From NCBI GenBank assembly GCA_041874725.1, contig CP097466.1:496001-560000 (forward strand): a stretch of DNA of 64,000 nucleotides, written 5' to 3'. Positions 9,771 through 15,949 of the stretch are shown here, one piece after another. Every line of letters starts with the position of its first letter. Position 1 is the stretch's first letter. Made by a program: the position numbers and the translations under genes. Below the pieces are notes generated by a model. That model did not search any database. It saw only the letters and a list, made by a program, of their open reading frames with translations, and had not been told where the DNA came from. This DNA comes from Duganella sp. BuS-21. Lineage in GTDB: Bacteria; Pseudomonadota; Gammaproteobacteria; Burkholderiales; Burkholderiaceae_D.

Positions 9771-11153
9771 ATGTCCGCCTATCTCCTGATCCTCGACGAC
9801 GACCCTGATGTCGCCACCGCCGCGCAACTGCTGCTGCGCCGCCGCTATGGCCAGGTCGCCACGCTGAGCGATCCCGCAGGCCTGCCCGCGCTGCTGGCGC
9901 GTGCCGTGCCGGATGTGGTGCTGCTGGACCTGAATTTCACGCCGGGCCGCATCAATGGCGCGGAGGGCCTGGCGTTGCTGGACCAGTTGCGCGCGCAGGC
10001 GCGGCCTCCTGCGGTGATTGCGATGACGGCTTATGCCGACGTGCCGCTGGCGGTGGAGGCGCTGAAGCGCGGTGCGGGAGATTTCATCACCAAGCCTTGG
10101 GACAATGCGCGCCTGATCGCGGCAGTGGACCAGGCGCTGGCGCGGCGCGAGGCGGTGCGCGGCGGCGCGCCTGGCTCGCCCGAGTTGATGGGCGATTCGC
10201 GCGCCATGCAGGAGTTGAAAGGCCTGATCGCCAGCGTGGCGCCAACCGAGGCCAATGTGATGGTGCTGGGCGAGAACGGCGTCGGCAAGGAGCTAGTGGC
10301 ACGGGCCATCCACGCGGCGTCGCGCCGCGCGGCGGGCACGCTGCTGGCGGTGGACATGGGCGCCTTGCCCGAATCGACTTTCGAGAGCGAGTTGTTCGGG
10401 CATCGCAAAGGTTCGTTCACCGATGCGAAAGCCGACAGGGCCGGGCGCTTCCAGGCGGCGCGCGGCGGTTCGCTGTTCCTCGACGAAATCGGCAACATGC
10501 CTTTGGCCGCGCAGGCCAAGCTGTTGACGGCGCTGGAGCGGCGCGAGGTGACGCCGATCGGCGCCGACAAGCCGGAGTCCATCGATGTGCGCATCATCAG
10601 CGCCACCAATCTCGATGAAGCGCGGCTGTTCGATCCCTCGGTGTTCCGCGCCGATTTGCTGTTTCGGCTGAATACCATCGTGATCCGCGTTCCACCCTTG
10701 CGCGAGCGGCGCGAGGATGTGCCGCTGCTGCTGCGTCATTACCTGCGCGTGTATGAAGAGCAGTATCAGCGGCCGTTGCGCAATATGAGTGCGTCCGCTG
10801 CCGATGCATTGATGCGCCACGATTGGCCGGGCAATGTGCGCGCGCTGCGGCATGCCTGCGAGCGGGCCGTGATCCTCGGTCAGGGCCTGGAATATGCGAT
10901 CAACGATTTCGGCCTCGCGGGCGGGAATACAGTGGCGCCAGCCGCTGCCGGGGCCGAGGCGTCGGTCGTCACCTTGGCGCCGGCTATCGCCATGCCGGTC
11001 GCTGCGAGCGGCGATCTGACGCTGGACGCCATCGAGCGTGCGGCCATCACGGCGACGCTGGTGCAGTTCAACGGCAATATCAGCCACGCGGCGAAAACGC
11101 TGGGTATCAGCCGCGCGGCCTTGTACCGCAAGCTGGGCAAGCATGGCATCTGA
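9771..11153 (+). CDS. Sigma-54-dependent response regulator, NtrC family
   Basis: The 460-residue protein has three domains. The receiver (1-125) has the acidic pocket DDD at 9-11, phosphoacceptor D53 in LLDLNF, a Thr in the MTAY strand and Lys in FITKP. The AAA+ sigma-54 interaction domain (about 140-370) has Walker A GENGVGKE (167-174) and Walker B GGSLFLDEIGN. The C-terminal Fis-type HTH is NISHAAKTLGISRAALYRKL. The sigma-54 contact loop, normally GAFTGA, reads GSFTDA at 214-219. The gene diverges from a transporter operon with a sigma-54 promoter and overlaps its partner kinase by 11 bp. Its likely job is to activate the exporter on a membrane or drug signal (inference). Confidence 0.93.
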   Translation: MSAYLLILDDDPDVATAAQLLLRRRYGQVATLSDPAGLPALLARAVPDVVLLDLNFTPGRINGAEGLALLDQLRAQARPPAVIAMTAYADVPLAVEALKRGAGDFITKPWDNARLIAAVDQALARREAVRGGAPGSPELMGDSRAMQELKGLIASVAPTEANVMVLGENGVGKELVARAIHAASRRAAGTLLAVDMGALPESTFESELFGHRKGSFTDAKADRAGRFQAARGGSLFLDEIGNMPLAAQAKLLTALERREVTPIGADKPESIDVRIISATNLDEARLFDPSVFRADLLFRLNTIVIRVPPLRERREDVPLLLRHYLRVYEEQYQRPLRNMSASAADALMRHDWPGNVRALRHACERAVILGQGLEYAINDFGLAGGNTVAPAAAGAEASVVTLAPAIAMPVAASGDLTLDAIERAAITATLVQFNGNISHAAKTLGISRAALYRKLGKHGI

Positions 11154-12348
11154 ACGCGCGCTCAAGTGGGGTGTGGCGGCCGGTGCGGCCGGACTGGCGG
11201 CGTTGGCCGTCGCAGCGGATGTGCTGTCGCCCGAACCGCGCCGCATCGTCCTGTGCTGCTTGCTCGCGCTGGCGCCCGCCGCCTTGCTGTGGCGCTGCCT
11301 GCGGCGGCTGTCGCTGCCCGCGCCGCACATGGAAAGCGCTTCGCACCCGGTCACACCGCAACGCGAACTGGCCGACGCCATGCTGGCGCTGGAAGCCTGT
11401 CTCGAACACGTGCCGATTGCGTTATTCAGCATCGAACACGCCAGTGGTGCGGGCGCGGTCGCACCGCTGAACGCCAGCGCGCGTCGGCTGCTGGCCCCCG
11501 GCCGCGCCAGCGCGCCGCAGCAGCTGCATCAACTGCTGGCGATGCAGGCCAGCGGCCAGCGCAAGCTGGTGAGCTTCGACACCGAACGCGGCGCCGAACG
11601 CGCGTTGGTCGCCGTTTCCGCGCTGACCATGCAAGGCTCGGCCCAGCGCCTGGCCGCGCTGATGCCGGTGGAAAGCGAACTGGAAGCGGAAGCCCTCAAC
11701 GCCTGGCGCGAGCTGGTGCAGGTGCTCACCCACGAAATCATGAATTCCCTGACGCCGGTCGCCTCGCTCTCACGCACCTCATGCACGCTGCTGGAAGAAG
11801 CCAGCGGCACGCTGCCGGTCGATATCCATACGGACCTGAACACGGCGCTGGACGCCATCGCCCGCCGCGCCGCCAGCCTGGTGGACTTCGTCGGCAGCTA
11901 CCGCAGCCTGTCGACCGTGCCGCAAGCGCAGGTGCAGCGAGTGTTGCTGGAAGAATTGTTTGACCGCCTGGCGGCGCTGCTGGAACCGCAGTGGCAGGGC
12001 AAGCTGGCCTTCTCGGTGGAGCCGGCATCGCTGGAAGTGATGATCGATCCCGGCCAGCTGGAACAAGCCCTCATCAACCTGCTGAAGAACGCGGCGGAAG
12101 CGGGCACGCAGGCGCAGGTGAGCGCGCGCCTGAGCCGGGGCGGCAGGCTGCGTATTGAAGTGTCGGACAATGGTCCCGGCGTGCCGGAAGCCCTGGCGGC
12201 GCATATCTTCACGCCGTTCTTTTCCACCAAGAAGCAGGGCAGGGGCATAGGACTGGCGATGGTGCGCCACCTGGCACATGCCAATGGCGGCACAGTGCGT
12301 TACGCGCGCCCGGTCGGCGCCGGCGCGCGCTTCATCCTGACGTTTTAA
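11143..12348 (+). CDS. Membrane sensor histidine kinase, partner of the sigma-54 regulator
   Basis: From ATG 11143 (residue 36 of the longer frame), which overlaps the regulator stop by 11 bp, the protein is 401 residues. Two helices in the first 65 residues leave almost no periplasmic loop, so sensing is probably in the membrane or through a partner. A PAS-like stretch follows, then the H-box LTHEIMNSLTPVASLS with phosphorylatable H197, the N-box NLLKNAAEA, G1 DNGPGVP and G2 STKKQGRGIGLAMVRHLA. All catalytic boxes are intact. The HEIMNSLTP form resembles NtrY-type kinases that pair with NtrC-like regulators. Confidence 0.9.
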   Translation: MASERALKWGVAAGAAGLAALAVAADVLSPEPRRIVLCCLLALAPAALLWRCLRRLSLPAPHMESASHPVTPQRELADAMLALEACLEHVPIALFSIEHASGAGAVAPLNASARRLLAPGRASAPQQLHQLLAMQASGQRKLVSFDTERGAERALVAVSALTMQGSAQRLAALMPVESELEAEALNAWRELVQVLTHEIMNSLTPVASLSRTSCTLLEEASGTLPVDIHTDLNTALDAIARRAASLVDFVGSYRSLSTVPQAQVQRVLLEELFDRLAALLEPQWQGKLAFSVEPASLEVMIDPGQLEQALINLLKNAAEAGTQAQVSARLSRGGRLRIEVSDNGPGVPEALAAHIFTPFFSTKKQGRGIGLAMVRHLAHANGGTVRYARPVGAGARFILTF

Positions 12349-12370
12349 CGAACCAGGTTAACGAACGATA

Positions 12371-12823
12371 TTACCGCACCATATCGACGTGCATGATGCC
12401 GTCTTCGTCGTAAGGATCGGTCACGGTCTTGAAACCGAAGCTGCCGTAGAATTTTTCCAGATGCGCCTGCGCGCCGATGCGGATGCCCCAGCCCGGATGC
12501 AGCTGCTCGGCCAGCGGAATCGCCTTGGCCAGCAGTTCGCGGCCGATGCCGGTGCCGCGTCCGGCCGGCGTGGTCAGCACGCGGCCCAGCGACATCTCGT
12601 CGAACTTCACGCCTGGCGGCACGCAGCGCAGATAGGCGACGAGCGTGCGCTGGCCGTCGACCTCGCGCCAGCCCATCAGGTGATGGCAGAGCGGATCGCA
12701 ACCGTCGATGTCGGGATACAAACAGGTTTGTTCAAGAATGAATACCGCTTGCCGCTGGCGTAGCACTTCGTACCAGTCGGCGCGCGGTATATCGTCAAAA
12801 GCCAGCCAATGCCACTCAATCAT
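12371..12823 (-). CDS. elaA: GNAT-family N-acetyltransferase, ElaA type
   Basis: The 150-residue single-domain protein starts MIEWHWLAFDDI and contains the ElaA patterns RQAVFILEQTCLYPDIDGCD and GAQAHLEKFYGSFGF. The acetyl-CoA loop is RGTGIGREL. ElaA-like enzymes transfer acetyl groups from acetyl-CoA; the acceptor is not established. It faces the kinase gene tail to tail (22 bp) and is followed upstream by ohr on the same strand. The family is firm, the substrate unknown. Confidence 0.9.
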   Translation of the reverse strand: MIEWHWLAFDDIPRADWYEVLRQRQAVFILEQTCLYPDIDGCDPLCHHLMGWREVDGQRTLVAYLRCVPPGVKFDEMSLGRVLTTPAGRGTGIGRELLAKAIPLAEQLHPGWGIRIGAQAHLEKFYGSFGFKTVTDPYDEDGIMHVDMVR

Positions 12824-12864
12824 TGCTACTCTCAGTCGTGATCAAAGCAATGATTGTATGTGAA

Positions 12865-13290
12865 TTAAACGATGGTCAGCGTGACGTCGATGTTGCCACG
12901 GGTGGCGTTCGAGTAAGGGCACACGATGTGGGCTGCGGCGACCAGCTTTTCAGCGGTTTCGCGGTCCAGGCCAGGCAGCGAGATTTTGTGCTCGACTTCG
13001 ATGCCGAAACCGGTAGGGATCGGGCCGATGCCGACCGAGGTTTCCACCGACAGGTCCGCAGGCACGGCGATCTTGTCGCGGCCGCCAACGAATTTCATCG
13101 CGCCGATGAAGCAGGCGGCGTAGCCCGATGCGAACAGCTGCTCAGGATTGGTGCCTTCGCCGCCGGCGCCGCCCAGTTCTTTCGGGGTGCTCAGCTTGAC
13201 GGACAGATGACCATCCGACGATGCGGATTGGCCTTCACGGCCGCCGGTGGTTTTTGCGTTTGCGGTGTACAGGACTTTTTCGATCGACAT
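12865..13290 (-). CDS. ohr: Organic hydroperoxide resistance protein Ohr (OsmC superfamily)
   Basis: The 141-residue OsmC-fold thiol peroxidase has redox cysteines C60 ([14 protein letters not shown]) and C124 ([10 protein letters not shown]), with Glu 50 in NPEQLF. The length and start [10 protein letters not shown] fit the Ohr branch rather than OsmC. It reduces fatty-acid and other organic hydroperoxides using lipoyl proteins (family knowledge). A good Shine-Dalgarno (AAAGGAAA) precedes the ATG. Upstream is a strong promoter overlapped by two palindromes, but no ohrR gene lies within this window. Confidence 0.95.
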   Translation of the reverse strand: MSIEKVLYTANAKTTGGREGQSASSDGHLSVKLSTPKELGGAGGEGTNPEQLFASGYAACFIGAMKFVGGRDKIAVPADLSVETSVGIGPIPTGFGIEVEHKISLPGLDRETAEKLVAAAHIVCPYSNATRGNIDVTLTIV

Positions 13291-13387
13291 GATATTTCCT
13301 TTCAGTGGAGTTTCAGTGTGTGAGTACGGCGACGACTTGCTTATCTAATTTACTACACCTTGCGCTGTTTGCAGCGCCAATGAACAC

Positions 13388-13416
13388 ATAATACATAGCA
13401 CGCTATTTAATAGCAA
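13388..13416 (-). promoter_or_regulatory. Sigma-70 promoter of ohr
   Basis: On the minus strand -35 TTGCTA (13416-13411) and -10 TATTAT (13393-13388) are separated by exactly 17 bp. Transcription would begin near 13380, giving a leader of about 90 bases before the ohr start at 13290. Confidence 0.75.
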
Positions 13417-13422
13417 GCTATT
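13395..13422. promoter_or_regulatory. Tandem palindromic operators over the ohr promoter (OhrR/MarR-like)
   Basis: ATAGC-AC-GCTAT (13395-13406) and AATAGC-AA-GCTATT (13409-13422) are two related palindromes 15 bp apart centre to centre. One fills the spacer and the other covers the -35 box, so a bound dimer would block RNA polymerase. The placement fits peroxide-sensing MarR-family control of ohr. The identity of the repressor is inferred. Confidence 0.65.
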
Positions 13423-13438
13423 TTTGAAATAAAAAAAA

Positions 13439-13462
13439 CCGGAGACCGATGGAGGTCTCCGG
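13439..13462 (-). terminator. Rho-independent terminator reading leftward into the ohr leader side
   Basis: A perfect 9-bp stem CCGGAGACC/GGTCTCCGG (13439-13447, 13454-13462) with a 6-base loop is preceded on the plus strand by eight A (13431-13438). It therefore ends minus-strand transcripts. It insulates ohr from transcription out of the neighbouring IS-derived DNA. Confidence 0.85.
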
Positions 13463-13472
13463 CTTAAAGTTT

Positions 13473-13535
13473 CACTAAAGATGAGATTAGTGTCAGTAAA
13501 GATGAGATTTGTCTCACTAAAGATGAGATTGAATC
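13473..13535. repeat. Three tandem 21-bp repeats, IS21-terminus-like
   Basis: Three units start at 13473, 13494 and 13515, each containing TAAAGATGAGATT and close variants around it, with an exact 21-bp period. On the minus strand they would encode a repeated NLIF(S/T)(E/D)T heptapeptide, but no real gene is supported. IS21-family ends typically carry several short transposase-binding repeats. A related inverted copy occurs at 39455-39474. Confidence 0.6.
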
Positions 13536-13711
13536 GCATGCGATCAATCTGCTTTTTCCGTATGAAGTGGGCTCAATATACGCCTGAAAGTTGATTTGGT
13601 CAGAGTGTAGATTTGCATCGAAAATTGACCCACTTCCCCCCATAATTTGCATGCGAATCTGACCCACGTATAAGACACAATCCTACTCATGACATTGAGC
13701 GGGGAAATGGA
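13536..13711. other. IS-derived leader before the first istA fragment
   Basis: There is no gene here. The stretch carries two direct copies of (T/C)TGACCCAC at 13625-13633 and 13659-13667. The same motif appears at the right border near 39025-39033. It looks like the remaining outer end of the IS21-type element. Confidence 0.4.
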
Positions 13712-14085
13712 GTGATCGACGTGGAGCTACTAGGAATTATTCGACGCTGGCACATTCGTGACCAGGTCCCATTGAGAGAGATCGCCAGACGCTTAGGCAT
13801 CTCCAGAAACACCGTCAGGCGCTATCTCCGTGCGGAGATGGTGGAGCCCGCCTACCCTGAAAGGCGCGGCGCCAGCGCCATCGACAAATACGCCTTCCAA
13901 CTCGCGGCCTTGCTCAAAACAGAGGCCAGCAAGAGTCGCAAGCAACGACGTACTCTAAAACAGATACACGAAGACCTGAAGGAACTGGGGTTTGAGGGAT
14001 CTTACGACCGCGTCGCGGCATTCGCGAGGGTCTGGAGAGAGGGTCAAATTGACAGGGTCAATTCAGCGAGCAAACGAACAGCGGT
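13712..14085 (+). pseudogene. IS21-family IstA transposase, N-terminal fragment 1
   Basis: GTG at 13712 (GGGG 8-10 bp upstream) opens an IstA-like sequence. It has the helix-turn-helix LREIARRLGISRNTVRRYLR near residues 20-40, then LKTEASKSRKQRRTLKQIHEDLKELGFEGSYDRVAAFARVWR. Similarity stops after about 120 residues, where intact IstA proteins are around 500 residues long with a DDE core, so the catalytic part and istB are missing. The reading frame happens to stay open into a second copy (to 14818), giving a spurious 368-residue ORF. Non-functional relic. Confidence 0.8.
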
Positions 14086-14179
14086 ACTCGGTACGATACC
14101 GTTCAGTGTCTGTAAGTCCTCTTCCCCTGCTTTATCAGGTTCTAGTCGACTTACGTTAGTAGGCAACCAGCATGCGAGA

Positions 14180-14233
14180 GCCCGCCTTTGGTGGGCTTTC
14201 TTCATTGTGCGCCGATGCTGGGTACATATTGAC
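14180..14233 (+). repeat. 54-bp segment repeated at 36474-36527, with terminator-like hairpin
   Basis: By eye 48 of 54 bases match the segment at 36474-36527. It begins with a hairpin GCCCGCC-TTT-GGTGGGC followed by TTTCTTC, so it may act as a weak terminator. It sits between the two istA fragments on the left border of the island, and its partner lies at the right border. Confidence 0.7.
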
Positions 14234-14282
14234 GAAAGCCCTGCAGCTAGGAAATCTCGAAGCGTGCGGGTTTGGCCGCAGA

Positions 14283-14670
14283 TCGACGTGGCACTACTAA
14301 GCATTATTCGACGCTGGCATATCCGAGACCAGGTCCCCCTTCGAGAGATAGCCCGACGCTTGCGCATCTCTAGAAACACTGTCCGGCGCTATCTGCGCGC
14401 GGAAATCACCGAGCCGGCCTATGCCGCGCGGCGCTCACGCAGCGTGATCGACAAATATGCGTTCCAACTTTCAGCCATGCTCAAGACCGAAGCAGCTCGT
14501 TCAAGGAAGCAGCGACGCACCTTAAAGCAGATCCACGAGGACCTAAGGGAATTGGGTTTTGAGGGGTCTTACGACAGGGTCGCGGCGTTCGCGAGGGTAT
14601 GGCGGGAGGGTCAAACTGAGCGGGTCAATCCATCAAGCAAACGAACAAGGGGCAATCCGGCCAGTAAACG
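14283..14670 (+). pseudogene. IS21-family IstA transposase, N-terminal fragment 2 (tandem relic)
   Basis: This repeats the first fragment with substitutions: IDVALLSIIRRWHIRDQVPL, HTH LREIARRLRISRNTVRRYLR, then SRKQRRTLKQIHEDLRELGF. It also breaks off at about the same residue, after FARVWREGQ. Two copies truncated at the same point suggest either duplication of an already truncated element or a small derivative that spread. No DDE residues remain. Confidence 0.78.
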
Positions 14671-14675
14671 AACAG

Positions 14676-14723
14676 ATCCCGAAGCTGCGCAGCGGCAGCT
14701 AGCGTGCCCGCTTCATTCGGGAT
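14676..14723. repeat. Inverted repeat before the secretion operon
   Basis: ATCCCGAA (14676-14683) and TTCGGGAT (14716-14723) form a perfect 8-bp inverted repeat with a GC-rich, partly self-complementary loop. It may be a terminator for the IS relic or an element end. Confidence 0.4.
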
Positions 14724-14789
14724 ACTTATGCAATTTTGGTGTTGTTTATCCTCCCTCAATGTTGCACGGTGTCACATCGCTGTGTAAGA

Positions 14790-14818
14790 TTGCAATGGTT
14801 TTATTAATTTCTTTTTAA
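14790..14818 (+). promoter_or_regulatory. Weak candidate promoter for the T2SS-like operon
   Basis: TTGCAA (14790-14795) and TTTTAA (14813-14818) are 17 bp apart in an unusually AT-rich stretch, 66 bp before the first gene. The -10 box is poor. It is the only promoter-like pair I see in 14671-14883. Confidence 0.3.
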
Positions 14819-14883
14819 CTGTATTTTTACTGCAGTCATCGGTGAGTTCCTTCAAAGGAAATGTTGCTGGCAGTTTGGTGTTG

Positions 14884-15438
14884 ATGATGAAGTCACCGAT
14901 CTTTTCCTTTTACTCGTTCCACCTTGGACGCTTGTGGCGTGCGCAGCCTTTGGTGCTCTGCGCTGTGATCACGTCGCTGTTGACGTTGCTGGTAAGTGCA
15001 TTCGTCTATTTCCAGCAATGGCAAGAGACAAACGAGGCAGTGAGCAATTTGCAACGGCTCGTCGCTGAAACCCGCCGCAAGCCAGTTTCAGTCACTCCGG
15101 ACAAGAGCCGCGAAGTCGCGGTTCCCGATTTGCCGGTATTTTCCAGCGCGGAGTTGGTGGATAGGGTCAATCAGATTGCTGTTGGCGTCGGTATACCGTT
15201 TGATGAAGTTTCATATCGCCTAGAAGCGGGAGCGAGCACGCCTTATTTGCGCTACCGCGTGACGTTCTCAACCGCAGCCAAATATCCATTGATCCGACGA
15301 TTTATCGATCAAATGGCCATGAACTTACCGCACACCACGTTAGACGAAATTAGCTGTTCGCGGGATGACATCCCGGCTGCTGCCTTGAGCTGCGATCTGT
15401 CGTTTTCTGCTTTTTTCCATAAGGATGGCCATGGATAA
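14884..15438 (+). CDS. PilO/GspM-like inner-membrane assembly protein of a T2SS-like system
   Basis: The 184-residue protein has a short cytoplasmic N-terminus, one membrane helix (LCAVITSLLTLLVSAFVYF), a short coiled region (WQETNEAVSNLQRLVAETRR) and a periplasmic alpha/beta domain. This is the bitopic layout of PilO/GspM proteins that link the inner-membrane platform to the periplasm. Assignment relies on architecture and position rather than a strong motif. ATG 14884 (or 14887) is preferred over the upstream GTG at 14842. First gene of the operon; its end overlaps the next gene by 8 bp. Confidence 0.6.
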   Translation: MMKSPIFSFYSFHLGRLWRAQPLVLCAVITSLLTLLVSAFVYFQQWQETNEAVSNLQRLVAETRRKPVSVTPDKSREVAVPDLPVFSSAELVDRVNQIAVGVGIPFDEVSYRLEAGASTPYLRYRVTFSTAAKYPLIRRFIDQMAMNLPHTTLDEISCSRDDIPAAALSCDLSFSAFFHKDGHG

Positions 15439-15946
15439 GGCGGCACGCGTACGCTGGACGGTGTTGCTTGCGGCTCTGACCGCCACGCTGGTTGCGGTGT
15501 TCTATCCGATTGACGAGGAGGCGCTACCGATCGCAGCGCCTCCATCCTCTCAACGGGAGGATAGCCTTCCAGCCCCCGTGATTCCTGGCGATATAGCCGA
15601 AGAGGGCGAATCGCCCGACACTGATCCATTTTCCCCCCGGGGCTGGCAGGCGCCGCCACCACCGGCAGTCGCGTCTGTCAGCGTAGTCCCGGCAGCACTC
15701 GCGCCAACCACCCCGGAGTCTCCGCCTGGCGCGCCTCCGCTGCCGTTTCGTTTTGTCGGCAGCCTCAAGGATGGCGCCGATCTCCTCGTATATCTGGCGC
15801 GAGGGGACGAGACCATCGTCGCTCGCCCGGGAGAGGTGCTTGAAGGCACTTACAAAGTGACAGGCGTTAGCGCCAGTCAGATGGATTTTGAACATATACC
15901 CACCGGCCAGAAGCAGGCTTTGGTGTTCCCCGTCCGTGATAACTGA
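15431..15946 (+). CDS. PilP/GspC-like periplasmic protein
   Basis: The 171-residue protein has an N-terminal membrane anchor (WTVLLAALTATLVAVFY), a long Pro/Ala-rich linker (about residues 35-100) and a C-terminal beta domain (LPFRFVGSLKDGADLLVYLARGDETIVARPGEVLEGTYKVTGV). That domain resembles the homology region of GspC/PilP, which contacts the secretin. AAGGA at 15421-15425 sets the start at ATG 15431 rather than 15425. It is followed three bases later by the secretin gene, the usual partner. Confidence 0.68.
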   Translation: MDKAARVRWTVLLAALTATLVAVFYPIDEEALPIAAPPSSQREDSLPAPVIPGDIAEEGESPDTDPFSPRGWQAPPPPAVASVSVVPAALAPTTPESPPGAPPLPFRFVGSLKDGADLLVYLARGDETIVARPGEVLEGTYKVTGVSASQMDFEHIPTGQKQALVFPVRDN

Positions 15947-15949
15947 ACC

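Noticed and set aside
13473..13535. CRISPR array
   Set aside because: Only three near-identical 21-bp units without spacers and no cas genes; fits IS-end repeats.
13345..13667. Small minus-strand frames with repeated NLIFSET heptapeptides
   Set aside because: The repeats are explained by the 21-bp IS-terminus repeats; there is no ribosome-binding site and a terminator lies inside one frame.
13712..14818. A single intact 368-residue transposase-like gene
   Set aside because: The frame is open by chance across two truncated IstA fragments and unrelated DNA between them; no catalytic domain is present.
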